DNA of 64,000 nucleotides from Bacteroidales bacterium (GCA_017651645.1 JAGCCO010000024.1:1-64000); one strand, 5' to 3'. Shown: positions 1 to 7,857, counted from the first letter of the stretch. Numbers and translations are program-made. The notes: generated from the letters alone by a model not told the origin.

Positions 1-582
1 ATCGCCAATTTGGAAAAACAGCTGGTTGAACAAGGTTCAAAGTCCAAGGCGCTGAACCAGACGGTCAGCCGCCTCAAGAAGCAACTGGAAGAGAAAGAGG
101 CTTTTATCGTCTCCCTGAGAGATGAACTGCAACAAAGCCGCGAGCAAATCGCCAGCTTGAATGAACAAGTCTCCGACCTCAACGAGAACATCAACGATTT
201 GAGCTCAAGCCTTGACGTGATGAGTGTGCAGAACGCGGCCCAGCAGGCCACCATCGAGAATCAGGATGCCATGCTGAACACGGTTTGGGTGTGTATCGCC
301 ACACAACAGGTGTTGGTGGAGAAGGGCATCCTCAGTAAAGGCGGACTGTTCCAGGCGAGCGCCATTTCCACACAAGGCTTTGACCAAACGCAGTTCGTTC
401 AGGGCAACAAACGTGAGATGGAAGTGATTCCATTGAACACCAAAAAGTACAAAATCATGACCAACCATCCTGAAAGCAGCTATGAGATTGAAGATACGGA
501 GGAAGGTAATAAAGTGCTGAGAATCACCGATAAGAATGCTTTCTGGAGTATGTCGAATTATTTGGTAGTATCCATCAAATAA
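1..582 (+). CDS. C-terminal part of a coiled-coil surface protein (Cbp1-like), 5' end outside the window
   Basis: The frame is open from base 1, so the start lies upstream; the TTG at 10 is only the first possible start inside the window. The first ~75 residues are heptad-rich (Q, E, L, S repeats) and predict a long coiled coil. The last ~90 residues form a globular tail with NTKKYKIMTNHPESSYEIE and a final 'FWSMSNYLVVSIK'. From memory this tail matches Bacteroides coiled-coil proteins annotated as Cbp1-family collagen-binding adhesins, in which an N-terminal lipoprotein signal precedes the coiled coil; here that part is not visible. Collagen binding is therefore only a family label, not something shown here. 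A strong terminator follows directly. Confidence 0.6.
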   Translation: MANLEKQLVEQGSKSKALNQTVSRLKKQLEEKEAFIVSLRDELQQSREQIASLNEQVSDLNENINDLSSSLDVMSVQNAAQQATIENQDAMLNTVWVCIATQQVLVEKGILSKGGLFQASAISTQGFDQTQFVQGNKREMEVIPLNTKKYKIMTNHPESSYEIEDTEEGNKVLRITDKNAFWSMSNYLVVSIK

Positions 583-626
583 AATCCGTTTTTACGGAAT
601 CTGCTCGTTTTCAATTTTTTTAAATT

Positions 627-658
627 GCCTCACATTTCCCCAATGTGAGGCTTTTTTT
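627..658 (+). terminator. Rho-independent terminator
   Basis: A 10-bp perfect stem (GCCTCACATT / AATGTGAGGC) with a 5-base loop is followed by seven T. It ends the coiled-coil gene before the response regulator promoter. Confidence 0.9.
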
Positions 659-691
659 GTGTGTAATTGTGTGGAATCAACAGAAAAATGC

Positions 692-699
692 TATTTTTG
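692..699 (+). promoter_or_regulatory. Bacteroidetes -7 box TATTTTTG for the response regulator
   Basis: TATTTTTG followed by CA lies only 4 bases before the ATG at 704. A longer reading from GTG 659 would start inside the upstream terminator, so the box fixes the start at 704 and suggests a nearly leaderless mRNA. Confidence 0.7.
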
Positions 700-703
700 C
701 ACC

Positions 704-2041
704 ATGAAAGGCAAAATTCTCGTAGTTGAAGACGATGCCTCTTTTGGCATGATGATCCAGACTTGGCTGAGGAAGAACGGCTATGAAGCGGTTCTTGCGA
801 CGCGGTATGAACAGGCGAAGATTGAGATCTCGTCGGGAGGCTTTTGCCTAATCCTTACTGATTTGCGTCTGCCCGATGGCGACGGCATCCTGCTGATGAC
901 CTGGGTGCGCGAGAAGATGAAAAGCAAGGTGCCGATCATCGTGATGACGGGTTATGCCGAGGTGCAGACCGCCGTCTCAGCCATGAAACTCGGTGCCTTC
1001 GACTATCTCAAGAAGCCCATCAACCCGAGTGTGCTTGAGGAAAAAATCTCCGCTGCTTTGGCCTCTTCTGGCGAGGAGGTTGAGGAGGCGTTCATACCCA
1101 ACAACAAACAGTGGGTCAAGGGAGATAGCCCATCTATGCAGCGGCTCTACAAACATGTGGAATTGGTGGCGCCGACCAAGTTCTCCGTCCTCATTCTCGG
1201 TGAGAGTGGCACGGGCAAGGAATATATCGCCCGCATGATCCACAACCTCAGTCCCTACAAAGAAGGTCCTTTTGTCCCGGTGGACTGTGGAAGCCTTTCC
1301 AAGGAGTTGGCGCCAAGTGAGTTGTTCGGCCATCTGAAGGGCTCGTTCACCTCGGCCATCGCCGACAAGAAAGGCGTTTTCGAGCAAGCCAAAGGTGGCA
1401 CGGTTTTCCTTGATGAGGTAGGTAACCTGCCTTACGAGGTGCAGATGCAACTGCTGCGTGCCTTGCAGGAACAAAAGGTGAGACCGGTTGGCTCGGCCAC
1501 CGACATCCATGTGGACGTGCGCATCTTGGCTGCCACCAACGAGAATCTGGAACAAGCCATCGAACAAGGCCGTTTCCGTCAGGATCTGTTCCACAGAATC
1601 AATGAGTTCGCCATCGAGGTGCCGCCGTTGCGCGACCGTTTGGAGGACTTCGAAGAGCTGACGGCGTTCTTCATCCGTCAGGCCAACGAGGAGTTGGGTA
1701 AGAACGTGAAAGGCATTTCGCCCGACGCCTTGCAGCGCATGAAGGAACAACGCTGGAACGGCAACCTGCGCGAGTTGCGCAATGTGGTGCGTCGCTGCGT
1801 GCTGTTTGCCGAGAGCGAGAACATCGAATTGGATGACCTGCCGGTGTTCAGTGCGCCCAACAAAAAGACGGTCATTGCCACCGATGAAGACGACTGGGCC
1901 TTGCGTCCCGAGCACGAGAAGGAACAGATTGAAGCAGCCTTGCAGAAGGCGAGGGGCAACAAGACCGTGGCGGCCAAGCTGCTGCAGATCGACCGCAAGA
2001 CCTTGTACAATAAGATGCACCTCTACGGAATAGAACTGTAG
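704..2041 (+). CDS. Sigma-54-dependent response regulator (NtrC/AtoC family)
   Basis: 445 residues in the order receiver, AAA+ sigma-54 activator, Fis-type helix-turn-helix. The receiver has the acidic pair E9-D10-D11, phosphoacceptor D53 and K104. The AAA+ domain has Walker A GESGTGKE at 166-173 and Walker B 'GGTVFLDE' near 230. The loop that contacts sigma-54, normally GAFTGA, reads GSFTSA at 213-218. The C-terminus (GNKTVAAKLLQIDRKTLYNK) is a Fis-like DNA-binding helix-turn-helix. When phosphorylated it should remodel RpoN-RNA polymerase at sigma-54 promoters. The convergent hybrid kinase 0.7 kb downstream is the obvious partner, with the small secreted protein between them. Start chosen from the promoter at 692-699. 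Confidence 0.93.
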   Translation: MKGKILVVEDDASFGMMIQTWLRKNGYEAVLATRYEQAKIEISSGGFCLILTDLRLPDGDGILLMTWVREKMKSKVPIIVMTGYAEVQTAVSAMKLGAFDYLKKPINPSVLEEKISAALASSGEEVEEAFIPNNKQWVKGDSPSMQRLYKHVELVAPTKFSVLILGESGTGKEYIARMIHNLSPYKEGPFVPVDCGSLSKELAPSELFGHLKGSFTSAIADKKGVFEQAKGGTVFLDEVGNLPYEVQMQLLRALQEQKVRPVGSATDIHVDVRILAATNENLEQAIEQGRFRQDLFHRINEFAIEVPPLRDRLEDFEELTAFFIRQANEELGKNVKGISPDALQRMKEQRWNGNLRELRNVVRRCVLFAESENIELDDLPVFSAPNKKTVIATDEDDWALRPEHEKEQIEAALQKARGNKTVAAKLLQIDRKTLYNKMHLYGIEL

Positions 2042-2083
2042 ATAGGTGTGTAACCTTGATAAATCCGTTTAATAATCCATACT

Positions 2084-2731
2084 ATGAAACTTAAACTTGT
2101 TGTTTTTGTTGGCGCAATTACCGTTTTGACGAATGTTAATGTCATGGGTCAACACCCGTACGGTGATGTGGAACAGACCGAATGGGATATCATCGTGGAA
2201 AGCGAATCTGCGTCGCCTTCAATAGTCGATTTCGTCACCTCGTATCTCCACGAAACAGAAGATGAGTTGCATGGGATGTTGAGCCATGCGTGGCAACGTT
2301 ATCTGAAACATGAACCTGCCGAAAAAGGAGCCACGATGTTTGTGGATGCGAAGAATGGCTATATCAGTTATACGGTGGATGATGATTTGGCTTATCCCGA
2401 TGATCATAGCGGACAGATGCTGCTTGTGGAGCTGTGCTACTGGAACTGTGCAGATGGGATTCACAAGTTGTTTGCCGAGAATGTCGTTTCTACTACGAAT
2501 GGGATACCCACTGCAACCGAGTTCGATGGCCTCCATTTTTATCTGTATGACAACAATACAAAGCGGATGAGTGTGATTTATTACATCATCGAGGAATGGG
2601 ATGGAAACGATATGGTTACTTATTCTTTGCCAAAAAAAGGAAAAGACATCGTGGCAACCATTCATACACCTTCAGGGAAAATCCAGAAAACCCTGGTTTG
2701 GGACGGCTACCGCTTCCATTATGCCAAGTAA
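2084..2731 (+). CDS. Secreted protein of unknown function
   Basis: 215 residues. A signal peptide is clear (KLKLVVFVGAITVLTNVNVMGQ, cleavage probably near residue 22). The mature part has no motif I recognise: it is acidic, with many aromatic residues, alternating strands and no lipobox or T9SS C-terminal domain, so a periplasmic soluble protein is likely. It starts 42 bases after the response regulator stop and ends 6 bases from the convergent kinase stop, so it may be co-transcribed with the regulator and could act as an input or output of that two-component pair. That role is inference from position only. Confidence 0.75.
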   Translation: MKLKLVVFVGAITVLTNVNVMGQHPYGDVEQTEWDIIVESESASPSIVDFVTSYLHETEDELHGMLSHAWQRYLKHEPAEKGATMFVDAKNGYISYTVDDDLAYPDDHSGQMLLVELCYWNCADGIHKLFAENVVSTTNGIPTATEFDGLHFYLYDNNTKRMSVIYYIIEEWDGNDMVTYSLPKKGKDIVATIHTPSGKIQKTLVWDGYRFHYAK

Positions 2732-2737
2732 GCCTTA

Positions 2738-5179
2738 TTATTCTATTCCGTACTTCTCTGCCAATAAATCCATCAATTCATCGGTTTGGGCCATGAATTG
2801 AGCGGCATCTTCTTTCCAGTTCGGATAGTCAGCTTCAGTCTCACCCTTGCCGCGCATGGCATTCATCTTGGCGAGGAAGCTGGTGTCGCGTTCCAGCTGG
2901 GTGAACATGGGCAGCATCTTGTGGCAGAGTCCCTGCATCTCAACGAAATCCGAGTTCTCAATCAGTGTGTTCATCGTGACCATATCCTCGGCGGTCGATT
3001 GAACGAAGACCCGTAGGATGTCGGTCATGGCTTCCTTGTCGTTGCCCATCATCTCGCTGAAGGCAGGGAAGTCGGGGTAGGCGGTCTCGTCATCGTTTTC
3101 ACTTGTGGCCACACTTCCAAACATGTTCTCCAACTGTCTGAGGTTGAAAGGTTTCTGTAGGAATCCGTCGAAGCCTTCCTCCTTGGCTTTCTCGGTGTTG
3201 TATTCGATGCGGCCGGTCATCAGGATGACAGGTTTCTGAGGGTCGACTTCCTTCACCATATAAAGGATGTCGTTGCCGCTCACGGCACCCATCTCACGGT
3301 CGGTGAGGATGTAGTCGTATTCTTGGATTTGGAGCAAGGCATTGTCCAAGTCGCTCATCGAGCGGCAAGGGATGGCCTGGTGACCGAGTCGGTGCAGCAT
3401 GTTGTCGATGACGGAGAGCAGGGTGTTGTCGTCGTCGATGACCAAGATGTTGAAACTCTTCTTGATGTCATCGTTTTCCTCTTCTGCGGGTTTTTCCACC
3501 GTCTCCACTGGGATTCTGATCTCGAAATGCGAGCCTTTGCCCACTTCCGACTCGATGTGGATCTCGCCGCCAAGGAGGTCGACAAGACCTTTGACGACCG
3601 ACATGCCGTAGCCGCTGCCTTCGGCAAATTGGTTGTAGGTCTCGATGCGCACAAAAGGCTTGAACACCTCTTCCAGCTTGTCCTCGGGGATGCCTACACC
3701 GGTGTCGATGATGTCGAAGACGACCAGACTACGGCCCAACCGCGCCTTGAAGCTGACCTCGCCTTCCAAGGTGTATTTGATGCCGTTTGAGATGATGTTG
3801 GTAAGTATCTGTCTGATTTTCAGCTTGTCCGAGTTGAGTAGGGTATGGGGCTCAATGCTGTTTTCGAAATGGAATTGCAGGTTCTTGTGTTGGGCGATGG
3901 GGGCAAACATCTCCGTGACTTCCTCACACAGCTCTCCGATGTCGAAGGTTTCCTTGCTGACTTGCAGCTTGCCTTGTTCGAGACTGGAGTATTCCAATAG
4001 GTTGTTGAGCAGGTTGAGGATGTGGTCGGCGGATTGTTGTATCGAGCTGATCTCCTTTTCGTTTTCGTTCTTGTCCATCAGTTCCACATGGCCCATGATG
4101 GAGGTCAGCGGGGCCTTGATGTCGTGCGAGACCGAGAGCAGCAGCTTGTGGCGGCTTTCCATGATCTCCTCGGTCTTCTTCTTGGCTTCCTCGGCGGCGC
4201 GACGGGCACGGTGTCCTTTGTTTACGTCGCTGATAATCAAAATGATAAAGATGATGATAAGCACCAAGGTGACGGCACCAATGAGGATGGACGTGTGCAT
4301 ATTCTCTTGGATGAGGTCCTCGCTTTTCTCGATTTCGGCGATGGTGGAGTCCAGGATTTCTTGGTTGAGGTGAATCAACAAGGTGGAAATCTGCTCGGAG
4401 AGTTGGTTGTCGGCCTTGACCAGTTCCTGGGTCTTTTTCTCGTATTCCTTGATTTTTTTCCAATACGCTGTCTTGGCTTTGTCGGAGAGTACGCGGAGGT
4501 TGGCCAGGATGTTGACCGAGTCTTGGCCTTGGTGTTGTATGCGGAGTGTGTCGGTGCGTTCGATGGAGATGTGGACGAGGCTGTCTTCTTGTGTGGTGGG
4601 GCTGAAGACGTTGCCCACGCGGTTCCAGAAGCCTTTCTTCTCGGTTTTCGGCACGCGGATGACGGTGTCTTTCGATACGGTGGTGACCACGACTTCTTCT
4701 TCCGATTTCGGCGGGATGTAGTCGTCGATGGTGCGGTCGAACTCGGCCAAGGGGTTGAAGTCGTGGAACTGGCGCGAAAGCTCGTTGCTGATACGGCCTT
4801 TGTTCTTGATGAGTTTGTTGATTTCGCCCACCATCGATTTGTTGTCCTCGCTGATTTCGAAGCTGTTGAGCGAGTCGGTCAGTAGGGTGATTTCGTCGCG
4901 GTAGCTATTGAATTCGCGCTTGTACCGTGCCTGTTCGGTGAAGGCATAGAGGTTGGCTGCATTCTGGGCGCCGTGCACGTTTCTGGTGAACTGGTTGACC
5001 CAGTTGAGGGCGTCGTGTTGCATCTTGATGTTGGAACGTTGGCTCTCAATGCTGTTGCGCAGGTTGAAGATATAGTAAAACAAAGCCGCGCATAGCGCCA
5101 GCACGAAGGTGTAGGTGATGACCACCTTCCAACTCGTCCGGCTCCCGCTCGGGTAATCGTTTTTTGCTTTCTTCGACAT
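2738..5179 (-). CDS. Hybrid sensor histidine kinase with receiver and HPt domains
   Basis: 813 residues from the ATG at 5179; a longer reading from 5287 would run through the promoter and the divergent lipoprotein. Order: cytoplasmic tail, TM1 at ~17-39, a mostly helical periplasmic sensor of ~260 residues, TM2 (LIGAVTLVLIIIFIILIIS), HisKA with phosphoacceptor H352 in 'SVSHDIKAPL', HATPase_c with N box (NIISNGIKY) and G box (DTGVGIPEDK), receiver with D627 in 'LTDREMG', and a C-terminal HPt domain with H753 in 'LCHKMLP'. This is a complete His-Asp-His relay in one chain, whose final acceptor is plausibly the sigma-54 regulator at 704-2041. The ligand is unknown. Confidence 0.93.
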   Translation of the reverse strand: MSKKAKNDYPSGSRTSWKVVITYTFVLALCAALFYYIFNLRNSIESQRSNIKMQHDALNWVNQFTRNVHGAQNAANLYAFTEQARYKREFNSYRDEITLLTDSLNSFEISEDNKSMVGEINKLIKNKGRISNELSRQFHDFNPLAEFDRTIDDYIPPKSEEEVVVTTVSKDTVIRVPKTEKKGFWNRVGNVFSPTTQEDSLVHISIERTDTLRIQHQGQDSVNILANLRVLSDKAKTAYWKKIKEYEKKTQELVKADNQLSEQISTLLIHLNQEILDSTIAEIEKSEDLIQENMHTSILIGAVTLVLIIIFIILIISDVNKGHRARRAAEEAKKKTEEIMESRHKLLLSVSHDIKAPLTSIMGHVELMDKNENEKEISSIQQSADHILNLLNNLLEYSSLEQGKLQVSKETFDIGELCEEVTEMFAPIAQHKNLQFHFENSIEPHTLLNSDKLKIRQILTNIISNGIKYTLEGEVSFKARLGRSLVVFDIIDTGVGIPEDKLEEVFKPFVRIETYNQFAEGSGYGMSVVKGLVDLLGGEIHIESEVGKGSHFEIRIPVETVEKPAEEENDDIKKSFNILVIDDDNTLLSVIDNMLHRLGHQAIPCRSMSDLDNALLQIQEYDYILTDREMGAVSGNDILYMVKEVDPQKPVILMTGRIEYNTEKAKEEGFDGFLQKPFNLRQLENMFGSVATSENDDETAYPDFPAFSEMMGNDKEAMTDILRVFVQSTAEDMVTMNTLIENSDFVEMQGLCHKMLPMFTQLERDTSFLAKMNAMRGKGETEADYPNWKEDAAQFMAQTDELMDLLAEKYGIE

Positions 5180-5186
5180 GACGGCG

Positions 5187-5194
5187 CAAAGGTA
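5187..5194 (-). promoter_or_regulatory. -7 box TACCTTTG for the hybrid kinase
   Basis: On the minus strand TACCTTTG ends 7 bases before the kinase ATG at 5179, consistent with a very short leader. It is back to back with the plus-strand box at 5207-5214. Confidence 0.6.
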
Positions 5195-5206
5195 ATACTT
5201 TTTTCG

Positions 5207-5214
5207 TAAATTTG
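5207..5214 (+). promoter_or_regulatory. -7 box TAAATTTG for the small lipoprotein ORF
   Basis: TAAATTTG followed by CA lies 5 bases before the ATG at 5220. It shows that the truncated lipoprotein ORF had its own promoter before the IS arrived. Confidence 0.6.
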
Positions 5215-5219
5215 CAGGC

Positions 5220-5330
5220 ATGAAAGGAAGGCTTTTTGCCATAGGATTATTGTTGTTGGCCTTTGCCGCCTGCACATCAAGGACCAAAGTCGCTGAGCAC
5301 GGTCGAGGCTATAATGTACCCCAGAATTGA
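5220..5330 (+). pseudogene. Small lipoprotein ORF interrupted at its 3' end by the IS3 element
   Basis: ATG 5220 opens a classic lipoprotein signal: MKGR, then hydrophobic LFAIGLLLLAFAAC with the lipobox Cys at residue 18. The frame enters the IS left end at 5314 and stops at 5328-5330 after 36 residues. If the IS and one TATA target copy are removed, the frame reads ...HGRGYKNE and stops at a TAG overlapping the next gene, giving only 34 residues. So either this was a very small lipoprotein with its last codons replaced, or a longer gene whose remainder was lost. Function unknown. Confidence 0.55.
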
Positions 5331-5356
5331 GAGTATGAGTTAAGGTGAAAAATGAG

Positions 5357-5364
5357 TAGTTTTG
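5357..5364 (+). promoter_or_regulatory. IS internal promoter (-7 box TAGTTTTG) for orfA
   Basis: TAGTTTTG followed by CA lies 26 bases before ATG 5391, with TATG 19 bases upstream as a weak -33 element. It argues for 5391 rather than 5352 as the orfA start. Confidence 0.5.
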
Positions 5365-5390
5365 CAGGGGATAAAAAAACGTTAGGGAAA

Positions 5391-5711
5391 ATGACAACAA
5401 AACGAAGGAAATTCACGAACAAATTCAAGGCCATGGTTGCCTTGGCCGCGATTAGGGAGCAAAAGACACTGGCCGAGCTGTCGAAGGAATTCGAAGTAAG
5501 CCCCAACCAGATATCACAGTGGAAGCAGGAGGCGACCCTTCGACTTTGCTCAGGGACCTAAAGGAACATGGAGAAGGCGTTCGGCGGCAAGGGAGACGAG
5601 AAGAGCGAGGATGACGAGAAGTCGATAAGGAAGTTGCGGGAGAAGGTCGGCGAGCTGACCATAGAGCGGGATTTTTTCGAGGATGCCTGCAAGCGTTTAG
5701 GCCTGACATGA
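5391..5711 (+). pseudogene. IS3 transposase OrfA, interrupted by an in-frame stop
   Basis: From ATG 5391 the product begins TTKRRKFTNKFKAMVALAAI and continues through the usual HTH_Tnp_1 helix-turn-helix to SPNQISQWKQE. Then an unusual stretch reads ATLRLCSGT and meets TAA at 5559-5561. The same frame continues (RNMEKAFGG ... DFFEDACKRLGLT) as a normal OrfA C-terminal leucine-zipper-like region and stops at 5709-5711, overlapping orfB by 4 bases. The extra DNA (about 5532-5561) contains a CCCTTCGACTTTGCTCAGGG palindrome-like word that looks like an inserted small repeat. The DNA-binding part is thus separated from the rest, and transposition activity is doubtful. Confidence 0.82.
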
Positions 5712-6562
5712 GGAAGAAGAGGACGCTTGTGCAAAAAGGGCGGAAGGGCCTAAGCATACGGAAACAATGCAAGCTTTTGGGCATCAGCGGCAACGCCGTC
5801 TACTACAAGCCCAAGGGCGAAAGACCAGAAAACGAAGAAGCGATGAAGAAGATGGACAGGTTCTATATGGAACACCCCACGGCGGGCGCGAGGACGATGC
5901 GTCAGCACCTGCTCGACGAGGGCCTGCATCTCAACCTGAAGCGGGTCCGCAGGCTGATGAGAAAGATGGGGATAGATGCCATCTACCCGATCAGGTCGTT
6001 GAGCAAGGCGGGGAAGGCGTCCTACATCAAGCCGTACCTGCTTCGCAACCTGAAGGTCACGCGCCCCAACCAGGTCTGGTCGATAGACATAACCTATGTC
6101 CCGATGGCACATGGTCACATGTACCTGGTGGCCATCATAGACGTGTTCAGCCGCCGCATCCTGTCGTGGAAGCTGGGCAACACCTTGGACGCATCGGAGT
6201 CTTTTGAGGTCCTCCAACAGGCGATTGCGCGGTTCGGAACCCCTGAGATCATCAACTCCGATCAGGGGAGCCAGTACACGAGCGGGCTATGGGCCGAAGC
6301 CTGCGGGAATACTATGAAAGTCAGCATGGATGGTCGCGGACGCGCGAAGGACAACATCTGGATTGAGCGCTTCTGGCGTACCATCAAACGCGAGTACATC
6401 TACCTGAATCCTTGTGATAACGCCATTGAGTTGCGGAAGGGAATTGAGAAGTTCATGCAGTATTACAACACTGAACGGCACCATCAGGGCATTGACAACG
6501 AAACCCCGGAGCGCAAATACGAAAACAACAAATTATTAATCCGTACCCATGAAGCTGCTTGA
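5708..6562 (+). CDS. IS3-family transposase OrfB (DDE integrase catalytic subunit)
   Basis: 284 residues, full length for the family. An N-terminal HTH_21-like region (SIRKQCKLLGISGNAVYY) precedes the rve integrase core. The catalytic triad is visible: D in 'VWSIDITYVP', D in 'INSDQGSQYTS' and E in 'NIWIERFWRTIK', with the last two 35 residues apart as in IS3 elements. The C-terminal YYNTERHHQGI motif is also typical. The ATG overlaps the orfA stop (ATGA), so translation is probably coupled to OrfA or produced by frameshifting; with orfA broken, the amount of OrfB made here is uncertain. Confidence 0.93.
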   Translation: MRKKRTLVQKGRKGLSIRKQCKLLGISGNAVYYKPKGERPENEEAMKKMDRFYMEHPTAGARTMRQHLLDEGLHLNLKRVRRLMRKMGIDAIYPIRSLSKAGKASYIKPYLLRNLKVTRPNQVWSIDITYVPMAHGHMYLVAIIDVFSRRILSWKLGNTLDASESFEVLQQAIARFGTPEIINSDQGSQYTSGLWAEACGNTMKVSMDGRGRAKDNIWIERFWRTIKREYIYLNPCDNAIELRKGIEKFMQYYNTERHHQGIDNETPERKYENNKLLIRTHEAA

Positions 6563-6588
6563 TGTTTCACTTTAATTCACTATATTTG
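6558..6588 (+). promoter_or_regulatory. Outward promoter in the right end of the IS
   Basis: CTTG (6558-6561), exactly 19 bases, then TATATTTG (6581-6588) followed by CA: a near-consensus Bacteroidetes promoter (TTTG-N19-TAnnTTTG). The -33 part overlaps the orfB stop, and transcription would cross the right inverted repeat into the T9SS gene at 6618. Confidence 0.65.
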
Positions 6589-6617
6589 CAGTCTCAATTC
6601 TAGGGTACATTATAAAA

Positions 6618-7379
6618 ATGAATAGTACAATGAAAAAGTATTTGATATTAGCCGCACTTCTATTGGCGGTGTTAGGCCTTAAAGCCCAACAGGGCGAAAT
6701 CATCTATGTGGATTTTGATCCCGATTGGATTGCGCAATCCTGTTTTGACACCTTATGGATTGATTTTGATCAAGACGGGACAAAAGACCTTTTGTTTTAT
6801 GAGGAATTAAATGGTGCAGCAACTCTGAGAACTTTATTAACTGCTTACAGTTGGGAAGTACATCCAATGAGAGATGATGACACCATACCCCCCTACCCAG
6901 CTATTTCTGAAATTGACGAATTATGGGTTTGGCATCCCTATGTGATTAGACCTGGCAATTATGCGCAAGATGGTGCAGTTTTTAAATGGGCCATACGCCA
7001 TAGAGTAGGGGAACATTATTATTACGGATGGTTTCAAGTTTTGCCCCTGCCTGTTTCTTTCGACAGATATGCTTTTTGTACGATCCCCGACTATCCTCTG
7101 ATGTGGGGCGAAACAGACATCACGGGCATAGAGGAAAATGGAGAATCTTCTGCTTTCGCCATTGTCCATCCTAATCCAACCAAAACTTTTGTTTTTGTTA
7201 AAGGAGAAGACCTACGACAGGCCGAGGTAATCAACACACTTGGGCAGCAGTTGCTCAGCGTGCAGGGCAAAGGCAACGAATTGTGCATTAATTTGGCAGC
7301 GCTACCTGCTGGCGTCTACTTTGTCACCATAACCAACGAAGAAGGTCGTCGTTGTGTGCGAAAAGTGGTGAAAAAGTAG
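6618..7379 (+). CDS. Secreted protein with T9SS type A C-terminal sorting domain
   Basis: 253 residues from ATG 6618; ATG 6630 (MKKYLILAALLLAVLGLKAQ) is an equally good start and gives a standard signal peptide. The middle part resembles short secreted proteins of unknown function with a calcium-site-like DFDQDGTKD stretch (residues ~50-58) and 'YYYGWFQV'. The last ~75 residues are a T9SS C-terminal domain: PNPTKTFVFV, GQQLLSV, ALPAGVYFVTI and the basic tail RKVVKK. Such domains direct export through the PorU/PorV system to the cell surface. The IS end lies 8 bases upstream, so its native promoter is displaced and the outward IS promoter probably drives it. Confidence 0.85.
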   Translation: MNSTMKKYLILAALLLAVLGLKAQQGEIIYVDFDPDWIAQSCFDTLWIDFDQDGTKDLLFYEELNGAATLRTLLTAYSWEVHPMRDDDTIPPYPAISEIDELWVWHPYVIRPGNYAQDGAVFKWAIRHRVGEHYYYGWFQVLPLPVSFDRYAFCTIPDYPLMWGETDITGIEENGESSAFAIVHPNPTKTFVFVKGEDLRQAEVINTLGQQLLSVQGKGNELCINLAALPAGVYFVTITNEEGRRCVRKVVKK

Positions 7380-7385
7380 CCAACC

Positions 7386-7604
7386 ATGAGGAGCATACTG
7401 AAAGCAGCGGCGGCGGTCTTGGCCGCCCTGCTGCTGGCGGGATGCCAGAACAGGGGAAAAAGAGAAGTCCCCGCAACGCCTACTCAAGCGGAAGCCGTAG
7501 CGGAAAGCACCGAGAAAGAAGACACCATGAAGGCCTACTACGAGCGGATGCGGCGGTTGGAGATGCTGCTCAGGGGCACAGGGCGTTGGGAAAGTGATAA
7601 GTAG
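7386..7604 (+). CDS. Small lipoprotein of unknown function
   Basis: 72 residues. Signal peptide with lipobox LLAGC (Cys about residue 20), followed by a polar, Glu/Thr-rich stretch and an amphipathic helix ending RRLEMLLRGTGRW. It starts 6 bases after the upstream T9SS gene, so it is presumably co-transcribed. I do not recognise a family. The size and lipobox suggest an envelope accessory protein. Confidence 0.65.
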   Translation: MRSILKAAAAVLAALLLAGCQNRGKREVPATPTQAEAVAESTEKEDTMKAYYERMRRLEMLLRGTGRWESDK

Positions 7605-7857
7605 TTTCTTTTTGCGCAAGTGGCTATTGGAAAGAGTATTGAGGAAATAATTTCCCAGAAGTCTTTATCTTTCAAAATTGTTCTTTTTTTTTCAGCGAAA
7701 ATGCAATTTCCATCACTTTGCAAGCTATCGCCAACGAATCCGTATCCATCTGATTGGCAAGTCGTTAATCAAAAATCCGAACAAATCCGAACATGGTTTT
7801 TCTTGGAGCAAAGGATGAACCATAGTACTTTCGTATTGTCTTTTAAATGAAAAAGCA
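7605..7857. other. Intergenic AT-rich stretch without a supported gene
   Basis: Apart from the pseudogene-like ORF that follows, I see no coding signal. A 76-codon frame at 7620-7850 starts at GTG, has no signal peptide or family resemblance and unusual composition. TACTTTCG at 7826-7833 is one base off the -7 consensus. Confidence 0.4.

Larger units (their letters stand above)
5314..6610 (+). mobile_element. IS3-family insertion sequence (~1.3 kb)
   Basis: Imperfect terminal inverted repeats: the left end reads TGTACCCCAGAATTGAGA from 5315, and the right end read inward from 6609 gives TGTACCCTAGAATTGAGA, one mismatch in 18. Outside lie ATAATG.. and ..CATTATA, so the exact ends are ambiguous; ends at 5314 and 6610 give a 4-bp TATA target duplication (5310-5313 and 6611-6614). 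It encodes OrfA and OrfB with an ATGA overlap. OrfA is broken by an in-frame stop, so the copy is probably not autonomous. -7 boxes occur near the left end (for orfA) and in the right end pointing outward. Confidence 0.88.

Noticed and set aside
977..2020. 347-codon frame opposite the sigma-54 regulator
   Set aside because: Antisense to Walker A/B and Fis HTH coding sequence; composition is that of a shadow frame.
7620..7850. 76-codon frame starting at GTG
   Set aside because: Unusual composition, no signal peptide or domain, starts within AT-rich intergenic DNA; better seen as noncoding.
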